From: Clostridia bacterium
GTDB taxonomy: Bacteria; Bacillota; Clostridia; Acetivibrionales; DSM-27016
Assembly (NCBI GenBank): GCA_026414765.1
Contig: JAOAIJ010000015.1
Span: forward strand, 124,001-188,000
Direction of reading: 5' to 3'
DNA length: 64,000 nt
Part shown: positions 1 to 7,933 of the stretch, one piece after another
Numbering within the stretch: the stretch's first letter is position 1
How the letters are laid out: each line of letters begins with the position of its first letter
The notes under the pieces: generated by a model
What the model saw: the letters and a program-made list of their open reading frames with translations, nothing else
The model's database searches: none
Told to the model about the DNA's origin: nothing
Position numbers and translations under genes: made by a program

Positions 1-1493
1 CACCGGAGTCCTATCTGGAATATGTAAAAAATGATTCGGAGGGCTTGATAAGAGAAGACCTGGTCTACTCCATGTCTAAAGGTCTGAATAGAGTTACTGA
101 AAAGATGGAAAGCTTGGGCCTTGTGATTTTGAAGAATTCCAATGGCGAGTATGCTGCCAGAGGCAGAAGGAACATAAAAATAAACGGTGAAAATATTAAG
201 CCTATTCTGGCGGATGCAGTAGGAAAGTTTCCGAATGTCCGGGTGCTGAACCGTGTAAACATCATTGATTATCTTGTAAATAACAATAAAGTGATAGGGG
301 CATACGGGTTTTCACTTGATGAGGGTGTCTTGTATGTAATCAACTCAAAGGCTGTAATATGTGCAACTGGTGGAGCGGCCGGATTATACAAACCTAACAA
401 TCCCGGGTTTTCCAGACATAAGATGTGGTATCCTCCTTTTAATACCGGTTCAGGATATGCAATGGGAATAAGGGCAGGAGCAGAAATGACAACCTTTGAA
501 ATGAGGTTTATTGCATTGAGATGCAAAGATACCATTGCACCTACAGGTACAATTGCGCAGGGAGTAGGAGCACCTCAGGTAAACAGTGAAGGAAATGAAT
601 ATGAAAAACAGTATGGCAGGCCCGGCACGCCTATTCGCTTATATTCAACCGTTATGGAAAACAGGGAGGGAAGAGGTCCCTGCTATCTGAAAACAGCCGG
701 GACACCGAAGGAACAGGAAGCTGAACTGCTGAAGGCGTATTTGAATATGGCGCCGGCACAAACCCTAAGATGGCTGGAAAGCGGTAAGGGACCGTCAGAA
801 GAAAATGTAGAGATAGAAGGTTCTGAGCCATATATAGTAGGTGGGCATACTTCAAGCGGCTATTGGGTAGACATAAACAGAACCACAACCCTTGAAGGAT
901 TATTTGCTGCAGGGGATGTTGCCGGGGGAAGTCCACAAAAATACGTAACAGGCTGTTTTGTAGAAGGAGAAATAGCAGCTGTGGCTGCACTGGATTATAT
1001 AGTTCATAAAGAGAAGGAAATACCGGATTTAAGTAATATAGATGCAAAACTCCAGGAAATAAACAGCTTTGTGGATGGTGCGGAAAGTCCGTTCAGCCCG
1101 GAAGAAATTGAAGATGCGATGCAAAAGACAATGGATACCTATGCAGGCGGTATTTCTACAGGCTACGCTTATAATTCTGCAAAGCTTAGATTAGCAAAAG
1201 GCAGAATTGATGAACTTTTGGAGTTGAGTAAGGGATTGAGGGCAAGTGACTTGCACCAATTAATGCACATTTACGAAGTTATTGACCGTCTTTATGTATG
1301 CAAGGTGCTTATAAGGCATTTGGAGGAAAGGAAGGAAACCAGATGGCGCAGCTTCCAGGAAAACACCGATTATCCGGAGAAGGACGATGTTAACTGGATG
1401 AAATATGTCAACTCACGTTATGAAAACGGAGAAATAAAGGTCATTTTCAGAGACCTGGTAAAGAAGGATGAGGTTTATGAGCATAAGGATTGA
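1..1493 (+). CDS. aprA: Adenylylsulfate (APS) reductase alpha subunit, 5' truncated
   Basis: This is the flavoprotein subunit that reduces adenosine 5'-phosphosulfate to sulfite and AMP in the cytoplasm. The reading frame is open from base 3 with no start in view, so the N-terminal FAD-binding part lies outside the window. An internal TTG at 45 is not a credible start because matching sequence continues upstream of it. Visible features are the conserved stretch TGGAAGLYKPNNPG, the segment EMRFIALRCKDTIAPTG, and FAAGDVAGGSPQKYVTGC near the C-terminal FAD contact, all typical of AprA in the fumarate reductase/succinate dehydrogenase flavoprotein family. The stop overlaps the ferredoxin-like aprB, and cysD and cysN follow. 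The pairing with CysDN, and no dsr or qmo genes in view, suggests sulfate assimilation, which is an inference. Confidence 0.9.
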   Translation, partial: PESYLEYVKNDSEGLIREDLVYSMSKGLNRVTEKMESLGLVILKNSNGEYAARGRRNIKINGENIKPILADAVGKFPNVRVLNRVNIIDYLVNNNKVIGAYGFSLDEGVLYVINSKAVICATGGAAGLYKPNNPGFSRHKMWYPPFNTGSGYAMGIRAGAEMTTFEMRFIALRCKDTIAPTGTIAQGVGAPQVNSEGNEYEKQYGRPGTPIRLYSTVMENREGRGPCYLKTAGTPKEQEAELLKAYLNMAPAQTLRWLESGKGPSEENVEIEGSEPYIVGGHTSSGYWVDINRTTTLEGLFAAGDVAGGSPQKYVTGCFVEGEIAAVAALDYIVHKEKEIPDLSNIDAKLQEINSFVDGAESPFSPEEIEDAMQKTMDTYAGGISTGYAYNSAKLRLAKGRIDELLELSKGLRASDLHQLMHIYEVIDRLYVCKVLIRHLEERKETRWRSFQENTDYPEKDDVNWMKYVNSRYENGEIKVIFRDLVKKDEVYEHKD

Positions 1494-1791
1494 GAAGGAT
1501 AAGTGCGTAGGGTGCGGCAGATGCAGTGGTGTTTGTCCCGGAAGCCTCATCAGTAAAGACGGTGAGGACAAAGCCTATATCAGATTTCCAAAGGACTGCT
1601 GGGGCTGTACTGCTTGTTTGAAAGAGTGCAGGACAGGGGCAATCAGGTATTTTTTAGGAGCGGATATAGGTGGTAAGGGGTCTACTCTGCATATAAAGCG
1701 GGAGAAGGATTTGCTCCACTGGCATATTATAAGGCCGGGCGGGGAGGTAGAGGTAATTACTATAAATCAAAAAGAATCAAACAAGTATTGA
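1477..1791 (+). CDS. aprB: APS reductase beta subunit, 2x[4Fe-4S] ferredoxin-like
   Basis: This small iron-sulfur protein (about 104 aa) carries electrons to the AprA flavin. Two clusters are visible: a CVGCGRCSGVCPGS motif near the N-terminus and CWGCTACLKECRTG around residues 44-57. It is shorter than the roughly 150-residue AprB of sulfate-respiring bacteria because the C-terminal tail that wraps the alpha subunit is reduced. I chose ATG 1477 because the GATGAGG ribosome-binding sequence is correctly spaced from it. An in-frame ATG at 1468 lies directly on that sequence. The gene begins inside the end of aprA, so the two are translationally coupled. About 70 bp separate it from cysD. Confidence 0.88.
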   Translation: MSIRIEKDKCVGCGRCSGVCPGSLISKDGEDKAYIRFPKDCWGCTACLKECRTGAIRYFLGADIGGKGSTLHIKREKDLLHWHIIRPGGEVEVITINQKESNKY

Positions 1792-1861
1792 CAGAGAGTG
1801 GCGATAAGCGTTTAACATTGCAGTTCAGTATATTTTAAATTTTTCCTAAGGGGGATTAAAA

Positions 1862-2662
1862 ATGGATCATTTGGACAGGTTGGAAGCACAAAGTATTTTT
1901 ATATTAAGAGAAGCTTATAAGAAATTCGGAAAGCTTGGAATGCTGTGGTCAATAGGAAAGGATTCTACGGTATTGCTATGGTTGGCGAAAAAAGCATTTT
2001 TCGGACACTGCCCGTTTCCATTCATCCATGTTGACACTACTTACAAAATACCTGAGATGATACAGTACAGGGACAAAATCGCAAAAGAGTACAACCTGGA
2101 TTTGATAGTACATATAAATGAAGAAGCTATCAAAGGAGGTATGGGGCCTGAGCATGGCAGGTTGGTTTGCTGTAAGGCGTTAAAAACCGATGGACTTCAG
2201 CAGGTGGTGACAAAGTATGAGTTTGAAGGTCTAATCCTTGGAATCAGAAGAGATGAAGAGGGTTCCCGTTCAAAGGAACGTGTTTTCAGTGAGAGAAACA
2301 AGGATTCGGAATGGGATTATACAAATCAGCCTCCTGAGTTGTGGGACCAGTTTAAAACCGACTTCCCTAAAGGGAACCATATACGTGTACATCCGATACT
2401 TCACTGGAATGAGATAGACATATGGGCATATATAGGGCGTGAAAACATTCCCCTGGTTGACCTTTACTATGCAAAAGACGGAAAAAGATACAGGAGTCTT
2501 GGATGTGCCCCCTGCACAGGAAAAATTGATTCAAATGCAATAACAATAGATCAAATTATTGAGGAATTGAAAAATACAAAAGTAAGCGAACGTGCAGGGA
2601 GAGCTCAGGATCAGGAAGATGCGTATGCTATGCAGAAGCTTCGTAAAGACGGGTATATGTAA
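1862..2662 (+). CDS. cysD: Sulfate adenylyltransferase subunit 2 (ATP sulfurylase)
   Basis: CysD forms APS and pyrophosphate from ATP and sulfate, driven by GTP hydrolysis in its partner CysN. The 266-aa protein has the PP-loop [17 protein letters not shown] near residue 30 (family form SxGKDS), the [13 protein letters not shown] segment, [20 protein letters not shown], and the C-terminal [10 protein letters not shown] region typical of PAPS-reductase-fold ATP sulfurylases. The start is fixed by a strong AAGGGGGAT ribosome binding site. It lies between aprB and cysN on the same strand, so activation and reduction of sulfate are encoded together. Confidence 0.95.
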   Translation: MDHLDRLEAQSIFILREAYKKFGKLGMLWSIGKDSTVLLWLAKKAFFGHCPFPFIHVDTTYKIPEMIQYRDKIAKEYNLDLIVHINEEAIKGGMGPEHGRLVCCKALKTDGLQQVVTKYEFEGLILGIRRDEEGSRSKERVFSERNKDSEWDYTNQPPELWDQFKTDFPKGNHIRVHPILHWNEIDIWAYIGRENIPLVDLYYAKDGKRYRSLGCAPCTGKIDSNAITIDQIIEELKNTKVSERAGRAQDQEDAYAMQKLRKDGYM

Positions 2663-2767
2663 TTTGAAGCGGATAAGGGCCGTATAGTTGTGTTGTACTC
2701 CGTATTACTGAAGTATTTCTAAGTTTTGCAAATTGTGTTTATCAAAATGTTTAGGGAGGTTAACAAA

Positions 2768-4495
2768 ATGGAAAACAACCGTGAGGTTTTAAAAATTGTT
2801 GTGGTAGGCCACGTAGACCATGGTAAATCCACTGTTATAGGTAGATTGCTCTATGATACAAAGTCTGTCCCTGAAGGAAAGATTGAGAGAGTAAAAAAAA
2901 CTTGTAAGGAAAAAGGAAAACCTTTTGAATATGCATACCTTCTTGATGCTTTTGAAGAAGAGCAGAAACAGGGTATAACCATAGATACAACCCAGCTCCA
3001 ATTTTTTACCGAGAAAAGGGATTATGTGATAATTGATGCTCCCGGGCATAAGGAATTTTTAAAGAACATGATATCAGGTGCAGCAAATGCCGAAGCTGCT
3101 TTATTGATTATAGATGCCTTTGAGGGAGTACAGGAACAATCCAAAAGACATGGATACATCCTTTCGCTTCTGGGAATACAGAAAGTATATGTTGTTGTGA
3201 ATAAGATGGATCTGATTGATTATTCCGAGGAGAAATTCAACAGCATTAAGCTTGAAATGAATAAATTTTTGAACAACCTGAATGTCTATCCTTTGAAGTA
3301 TATTCCACTGTCTGCCTTTTTGGGAGAAAACATGACCACCAGGTCAGACAAGATGCCCTGGTACAAGGGAGAAGCAATTTTAGAAGCAATAGACCTTTTT
3401 GAGAAGGATAAGGGCATTGAGGATAAGCCTTTAAGGTTTCCCATACAGGATGTTTACAAGTTTGATAACAGAAGGATAATTGCAGGCAGAATTGAATCAG
3501 GAAAGCTAAGGGTAGGAGATGAAATACTAATTTCACCCAGTAATAAGGTAACAAAAGTAAAATCCATAGAATACTGGGCGGAAAAAGATAAGCTGGACGA
3601 GGTTGGGGCAGGAATGTCTGTAGGAATAACTGTTGAAGACGAGTTTTTCAATAAAAGAGGAGAGATAATCACCCACAAGGATTCAGCTCCTCTTTCTTCG
3701 GACCTGGTTAAGGTGAACCTGTTCTGGATGGGAAAAAGTCCTTTGACTAAATCCAAAAAGTACAAATTGAAGCTTGTTACACAGGAAGTTGAGTGTGAGG
3801 TTGTTTCCATAAGTAAGGTTATAGATGCCACAACCCTTGAAACTCTTGAAAACGCAAGTGAAGTCAAGACAAATGATGTTGCTGAGGTAACAATAAGAGC
3901 CAAGGAAAGAGTAAGCTTTGATGAGTTTAAAAATAACCAGAATACGGGACGGTTTGTATTAGTTGATGGTTATGATGTGAGCGGTGGCGGGATAATATCC
4001 GGCCTGGGCGCTTCGATGCTGGCATCAAGTAAATTTGTAAAGGATGGCGCAGAAATTGCGATTAGCTGCTTTGATGAGTACTACTTTACAGTATCTGAAG
4101 GTACTATAAAAAAAGTTTCAGCTCATCCAAAGGCATTTGAAATAGGAGATGCAGTTCCGGTAGAGGGTGAAACCTATACTTACCCTGAAAGCTTTGACAT
4201 TATTGATTTGCATTCGGGTAAAATTGCGCTTGTCAGGAATTCAAGACTAAGTGATATTATAAATTTGGGAGATTACACGTATAATGGTCTGACACTTATT
4301 AATATTAACGGTTTTCAGAGTAATGTCGATTCTGGTGAAAGATTTGAGGCATTTAAAGCGGAATTTAAATCTCTCGACATGATGAAAAAAGAGAAAATAG
4401 CAGCTTTTGCGAATAAGTGGTATGATATACAGAAAAACCGGAGGATCAAATTTATTGACAGCACTGAAACTAACAATATCGAATATCAGATATAG
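2768..4495 (+). CDS. cysN: Sulfate adenylyltransferase subunit 1 (GTPase)
   Basis: CysN is the EF-Tu-like GTPase that powers APS synthesis by CysD. The G1 motif GHVDHGKS is at residues 14-21, followed by DAPGHKEF (G3) and NKMD (G4), then the beta-barrel domains. The protein is 575 aa from ATG 2768, chosen because a clear AGGGAGG site precedes it; an upstream TTG adds 14 unlikely residues. There is no second P-loop, so it is not a CysNC fusion with APS kinase. The long C-terminal region after the barrels (about residues 420-575) is larger than in the enterobacterial enzyme, and its role cannot be told from sequence. This is the last gene of the sulfate cluster before tRNA-Pro. Confidence 0.92.
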   Translation: MENNREVLKIVVVGHVDHGKSTVIGRLLYDTKSVPEGKIERVKKTCKEKGKPFEYAYLLDAFEEEQKQGITIDTTQLQFFTEKRDYVIIDAPGHKEFLKNMISGAANAEAALLIIDAFEGVQEQSKRHGYILSLLGIQKVYVVVNKMDLIDYSEEKFNSIKLEMNKFLNNLNVYPLKYIPLSAFLGENMTTRSDKMPWYKGEAILEAIDLFEKDKGIEDKPLRFPIQDVYKFDNRRIIAGRIESGKLRVGDEILISPSNKVTKVKSIEYWAEKDKLDEVGAGMSVGITVEDEFFNKRGEIITHKDSAPLSSDLVKVNLFWMGKSPLTKSKKYKLKLVTQEVECEVVSISKVIDATTLETLENASEVKTNDVAEVTIRAKERVSFDEFKNNQNTGRFVLVDGYDVSGGGIISGLGASMLASSKFVKDGAEIAISCFDEYYFTVSEGTIKKVSAHPKAFEIGDAVPVEGETYTYPESFDIIDLHSGKIALVRNSRLSDIINLGDYTYNGLTLININGFQSNVDSGERFEAFKAEFKSLDMMKKEKIAAFANKWYDIQKNRRIKFIDSTETNNIEYQI

Positions 4496-4673
4496 TATTT
4501 GTAAATCAAGCTATGTACTTAGCTTTGACAGTATTGAATAATAGAGAAGATGGAGAAAAATAAAAGCTGAAAGAGTAAATAACTGTAAAGGGTACGTATT
4601 TAGAAATATATGATAAAATTGCCGCTTGCCTATATAGCATGTTTGCTGGTAAAATATTATATGTTTCAAATAC

Positions 4674-4749
4674 CGGGGTGTAGCGCAGATGGTAGCGCGC
4701 TTGGTTCGGGACCAAGAAGCCGCAGGTTCAAATCCTGTCACTCCGACCA
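4674..4749 (+). tRNA. tRNA-Pro (anticodon CGG), CCA encoded
   Basis: A complete 76-nt cloverleaf can be drawn. The acceptor stem CGGGGTG pairs with CACTCCG (one G-T pair), and the anticodon stem CTTGG pairs with CCAAG around loop TTCGGGA, giving anticodon CGG. The T arm contains GGTTCAAATCC, followed by discriminator A and an encoded CCA. The gene's 3' half is the left edge of a long direct repeat that reappears at 7523, so this is the attachment site for the adjacent island, and the tRNA has stayed intact on this side. Confidence 0.96.
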
Positions 4750-4940
4750 AAAAACAAAAGTTTCGATTCAATATCGAAGCTTTTATTTTTTTATACAGTG
4801 GATTTGAACCTGCGAAGGCACGAGGCGTGTAGAAAACGTGCTAAATGCACGTTCTTAGCTGAGTGTGCCGAGTCCGTGAGGACAAGGCGGTAGTATGCGA
4901 GTGAAGCGAAGCAGACGGTCAAATCCTGTCACTCCGACCA
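4705..4940 (+). repeat. Left copy of tRNA-Pro-derived direct repeat (att-like)
   Basis: The repeat starts at the tRNA anticodon loop (TTCGGG), runs through the tRNA 3' end, and continues for 190 bp to a second copy of the tRNA tail (TCAAATCCTGTCACTCCGAC plus CA at 4919-4940). In between, at about 4799-4813, lies an inverted piece of the T arm (GGATTTGAACCTGCG). It differs from the right copy by two substitutions (C/T and C/A near 4854-4860) and one T in a poly-T run. Confidence 0.9.
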
Positions 4941-4947
4941 TATGAAA

Positions 4948-4984
4948 AAGCAAGGGTTTGCAGATTTTGTACCCTTGCTTTTTT
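4948..4984 (+). terminator. Intrinsic terminator downstream of tRNA-Pro repeat
   Basis: A perfect 10-bp stem (AAGCAAGGGT at 4948-4957, ACCCTTGCTT at 4971-4980) with a 13-nt loop runs into a T tract. It would end the tRNA-Pro transcript. A degenerate counterpart follows the right repeat copy, so the duplicated homology extends past the near-identical 236 bp. Confidence 0.75.
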
Positions 4985-5049
4985 GTTGGAGAAATGGGGG
5001 AAATGTACCAAAAATGTACCAATGAAAGTTATAAGCCTTTAATGTTCTA

Positions 5050-5868
5050 TTAATATCTTTGAACTGATTTCTTTTTTATGATTTGTATTAGCTGATTAAT
5101 AGCATCATCTTGTTTAAAATCAATATATCTATATTCTTGAATAAGTGGAGGTAATTCGTCATGGTTTAAATCTATATTAACACAAACAAATTCTTTTTTA
5201 TGAGCTTGCATTCTCTTTTGTATAAAGTAATTCATCTCGCTTTTAGTCCAACCAGTAGTTGGATTGAAGAAATTTTTTGACAAAAGAATTATTCCAACAT
5301 CACTTTTAGCTAAACCATCATTAATTTTATCTACTATGCTATCTCCTGGGTCAATTTCATACTTATCGTACCAAGCTCGTATTTCTGATTTTTGTAGTTC
5401 ATAAAAAATTCTATCGACAGTATGCTTATCTTTGCTTGAGTGTGATAAAAATACTATAAAATCGTTTTCTATTAGACCGCCCCTAAAGGTTGAATCCATT
5501 GTTTTTTTATCTGGAAATAGAAAAATACCGTTTGGTTCACTTGTTATAATAAAATCGACCATATCACTTCCTATTAATCCACACCCATTATATCCTTTTG
5601 TTGCAATCGAACTGAATATATCCCCAAGGAAATAATTGTGCTTTATTTTTTTCTCTCGATAATTCTGATATAACCATTCATCAAATTCATTCGAGACTCC
5701 TTTAAAGGTTAAATGAAGATAAAATTCGAAAGAATATGGATTGTTGTTAACAAAAATGTTTGCGCCTGTTAGTTTTGATGAACTATATCTATTAAGTATG
5801 TCCTTGATAAATTGTTTTTCATCAAGTCTTTTACCGTAATTTAATTCAAAAATGTAAGTGGATTCCAT
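5050..5868 (-). CDS. TIR-domain protein with unknown N-terminal domain
   Basis: The 272-aa protein has a C-terminal TIR domain at about residues 135-255. It opens with IVFLSHSSKDKHTVDRIF, has the WYDKYEIDPGDSI strand, and has W207xxxE211 (GWTKSEMNYF), where the glutamate matches the catalytic residue of NAD-cleaving TIR enzymes. Residues 1-130 are not a family I recognise; they contain no obvious membrane segment or P-loop. Bacterial TIR proteins commonly act in anti-phage defence by depleting or cyclising NAD, so a defence role is an inference from domain and island location. A strong GGGGGA site precedes the start. It stands alone and points toward tRNA-Pro, with no partner gene adjacent. 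It could also be a toxin-like effector. Confidence 0.85.
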   Translation of the reverse strand: MESTYIFELNYGKRLDEKQFIKDILNRYSSSKLTGANIFVNNNPYSFEFYLHLTFKGVSNEFDEWLYQNYREKKIKHNYFLGDIFSSIATKGYNGCGLIGSDMVDFIITSEPNGIFLFPDKKTMDSTFRGGLIENDFIVFLSHSSKDKHTVDRIFYELQKSEIRAWYDKYEIDPGDSIVDKINDGLAKSDVGIILLSKNFFNPTTGWTKSEMNYFIQKRMQAHKKEFVCVNIDLNHDELPPLIQEYRYIDFKQDDAINQLIQIIKKKSVQRY

Positions 5869-5978
5869 AATTATTCCCCCATTATATGTCTATAATTTTA
5901 GTTATTAATAGTATTAAACATAATATTAACTATAGCATAAAATGGGATTATATGCAAAATTTTGCCAAGTTCTCGAGC

Positions 5979-6460
5979 TTAATTGTTAGTTACCTCCTTT
6001 AATAACATACTTCTCTTATTTGCTGCATCTTTTTTCATAGTTTCATTTACATGCCCATACTTATCAAGTGTAGTTTCTATACTTTCATGCCCTAAGTCCG
6101 ATTGTAAAGTTTTGATATCAACACCTTGTTGTAGGCTTAATAGGGCAAAAGTATGTCTCATATCGTGAAATCTTACATGTTCTTTTAAAGCTTTTATTAC
6201 TTCATCTGGTGTAGCTATAATGCTATTTTGTGAGGATTCAGTTTTTAATTTTCTTAATACATGCTTACTGCCGACTTTTACTAATTGCTGTACTACCTTG
6301 ATTTTTCCGCTTTTCATATCTACATCTTTCCAACGTAGACCGACAAGTTTACCACGTCTCAAACATGTATATAGTTCTAGGAGATATGAACCATAATAAC
6401 GGTTGTAATATTTATCAATTTTCACCGTTTCGAGAAACTTTTTGTTTGAACTTTTGATTT
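5979..6460 (-). pseudogene. Tyrosine recombinase/integrase remnant
   Basis: The catalytic half of a phage-type integrase survives: CLRRGKLVGLRWKDVD (first arginine), FHDMRHTFALL (HxxR), LGHESIETTLDKYGH (histidine and nucleophilic tyrosine). The stretch between LKEH and VRFHDMRH is far too short, so roughly 40-50 residues have been lost by an in-frame deletion. The N-terminal arm-binding and core-binding domains are also missing. Homologous sequence (KKFLETVKIDKYY) continues upstream of the GTG at 6425 with no start and ends at a TAA near 6462. I call it a decayed gene, although the longest open frame, 5979-6425, could still yield a 148-aa fragment. It presumably inserted this island at tRNA-Pro. 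Confidence 0.8.
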
Positions 6461-6480
6461 ATTAAAGCTAAGCAATGTGG

Positions 6481-6486
6481 TATAAT
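6481..6486 (+). promoter_or_regulatory. Candidate -10 box for the antitoxin-fic pair
   Basis: A perfect TATAAT lies 37 bp before the antitoxin start. The best -35-like hexamer at proper spacing is poor (TTTATT), so this is a weak call. Confidence 0.35.
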
Positions 6487-6522
6487 AATATTAAGATTTT
6501 AGTTAGTTATGGAGGTATTCTG

Positions 6523-6699
6523 ATGAGGCGAAAGCATGTCAATATAGATAAAATTATTAGTAACGTTACAGCGACACTTGCAATTGAGGGTCTTAAGCCA
6601 AGTAAAACTGCAGTTAATATAAACCGCCAATTTCTTGAAGGTAAGATTACTAGTAAAGAAGCAGTAAGAAGAATAAAGGCTAAGTATGTAAGAGTATAG
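6523..6699 (+). CDS. VbhA-type antitoxin (Fic inhibitor)
   Basis: This 58-aa protein carries the Fic-inhibitory helix signature [S/T]xxxE[G/N] as TLAIEG at residues 18-23. The glutamate of this motif blocks ATP gamma-phosphate binding in the partner Fic enzyme. The C-terminal KITSKEAVRRIKAKY resembles the end of VbhA-family antitoxins. I chose ATG 6523 because GGAGG sits 7 bp upstream; an open frame reaches farther back but lacks a site. The stop is 10 bp before the fic gene, so it forms a class I antitoxin-toxin operon. The family assignment rests on the motif and gene order. Confidence 0.82.
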   Translation: MRRKHVNIDKIISNVTATLAIEGLKPSKTAVNINRQFLEGKITSKEAVRRIKAKYVRV

Positions 6700-6709
6700 G
6701 TGTATTAAT

Positions 6710-7342
6710 ATGGAGTATAATCCGTTTTCTAGATACAACAGACAAGACACAATACAGTCTGTATATCATTATCAGGATACCGAAGTTTATATTAATAAAT
6801 TAAACATAAGGAATCCTGATATTTTATTAGCAATGGAAAACGATTTAACATATCACAGATTATCAGAACTGCATTTAAACCCTTTAAAAGGACGTTTTGG
6901 ATTAACTCACTTACTTAATATTCACAAACATATTTTTCAGGACTTATATCCATTTGCCGGTAAGATAAGGGAAGAGGACATAACCAAAGGTTATACATGC
7001 TTTTGTAGTTGTAAGTTTATAGTTGAAAACCTTAACACCCTATTGCAGAATCTGAAACAAGAAAAATATCTGGTAGGACTAAATATTAAAGATTTTACTG
7101 AAAGGTCTGCTTATTATCTTTCTGAATTGAATATGATTCACCCATTTAGAGAAGGTAATGGAAGGGCGATTCGTGAATATTACAGATGTATGGCTTTGAA
7201 AAGTGGTTATGTCATTGAGTGGTCTTTAGTTGATAAGAACGAGCTTCTAAACGCATTTATCCGTTCTGTGGACAAAAAACTGTGTGAATTGACCCAATGC
7301 ATATATAAGGTTATAGAGAATAAACCCAAGGTAATGATTTAG
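6710..7342 (+). CDS. Fic-domain AMP-transferase toxin
   Basis: Fic proteins transfer AMP (sometimes other nucleotides) to hydroxyl side chains of target proteins. The complete core motif HPFREGNGRAIREY lies at residues 144-157, with catalytic H144, the anion-binding GNGR and a second arginine. The upstream segment YPFAGKIREEDITKG forms the target-docking flap. No inhibitory helix is seen within the protein, consistent with class I Fic controlled in trans by the preceding VbhA-like antitoxin. The protein is 210 aa, a usual length for bacterial FicT/VbhT cores. Its ribosome binding site is weak, as expected if translation is coupled to the antitoxin. Targets are unknown; topoisomerases are the known targets of some FicT toxins. 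Confidence 0.9.
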   Translation: MEYNPFSRYNRQDTIQSVYHYQDTEVYINKLNIRNPDILLAMENDLTYHRLSELHLNPLKGRFGLTHLLNIHKHIFQDLYPFAGKIREEDITKGYTCFCSCKFIVENLNTLLQNLKQEKYLVGLNIKDFTERSAYYLSELNMIHPFREGNGRAIREYYRCMALKSGYVIEWSLVDKNELLNAFIRSVDKKLCELTQCIYKVIENKPKVMI

Positions 7343-7522
7343 CTATAGGTTTTAGAAATTATTGGAGATGGGGAGAGGGCAATTATTTTTACACCTATTC
7401 TACACCCATGAAAATAAATTAAATGAATCTTAATAACTTCACATAAACATGAAAATCTCAAAAGCTGCTTAAATGGAAGCTTTTAAAGTTTTACGCCCAA
7501 TTATAAAACTCATCGCTCTTAT

Positions 7523-7757
7523 TTCGGGACCAAGAAGCCGCAGGTTCAAATCCTGTCACTCCGACCAAAAAACAAAAGTTTCGATTCAATATCGAAGCTT
7601 TTATTTTTTATACAGTGGATTTGAACCTGCGAAGGCACGAGGCGTGTAGAAAACGTGCTAAATGCACGTTTTTAGATGAGTGTGCCGAGTCCGTGAGGAC
7701 AAGGCGGTAGTATGCGAGTGAAGCGAAGCAGACGGTCAAATCCTGTCACTCCGACCA
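7523..7757 (+). repeat. Right copy of tRNA-Pro-derived direct repeat (att-like)
   Basis: This near-identical copy of 4705-4940 begins with the 3' half of tRNA-Pro (7523-7567) but lacks the 5' half, so it is not a functional tRNA gene. It includes the same inverted T-arm piece and the terminal tRNA-tail copy ending at 7757. Confidence 0.9.
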
Positions 7758-7763
7758 GAGGTA

Positions 7764-7799
7764 GAGCAAGGGTTTGCGAGTTTATAGCTCTTGCTTTTT
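7764..7799 (+). terminator. Degenerate terminator after right repeat
   Basis: AGCAAG at about 7765 pairs with CTTGCT at about 7790 and is followed by five T residues. This is a decayed duplicate of the terminator at 4948-4984. Confidence 0.45.
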
Positions 7800-7933
7800 G
7801 TTGGGGAAATGGGGGGAATGAGCCGGATTACTAAATAAATTACCTTTGATAGTTTTCGTCATTACTTGGAATTATTACATGTATAAAGTAGACACATAAA
7901 AATATAGAAATATCATCAGAACTGCATATGTTT

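Larger units (their letters stand above)
4705..7757. mobile_element. Small integrated island at the tRNA-Pro 3' end
   Basis: Two copies of a 235-236 bp direct repeat, starting inside the tRNA-Pro anticodon loop, flank this segment (4705-4940 and 7523-7757). Between them are a TIR-domain gene, a tyrosine integrase remnant, and an antitoxin/Fic pair. tRNA 3'-end targeting plus a tyrosine recombinase is the classic arrangement of integrative elements. The integrase lacks a proper start and an internal segment, so the element is probably fixed. No phage structural, conjugation or replication genes are seen. The exact crossover point inside the repeat cannot be assigned. Confidence 0.75.

Noticed and set aside
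1-4495. Dissimilatory sulfate reduction locus
   Set aside because: No dsr, qmo or sat genes are visible, and CysDN is of the assimilatory type; the upstream side is unseen.
4862-4895. Hammerhead-ribozyme-like GAGTCCGTGAGGAC in the tRNA repeat
   Set aside because: The stem II-like hairpin is present but the CUGAUGA and GAAA core strands are missing on both sides.
7523-7567. Second tRNA-Pro gene
   Set aside because: Only the 3' half (from the anticodon loop) is present; it lacks the acceptor 5' strand and D arm.
4705-7757. Prophage
   Set aside because: No capsid, tail, lysis or replication genes; only an integrase remnant and cargo.
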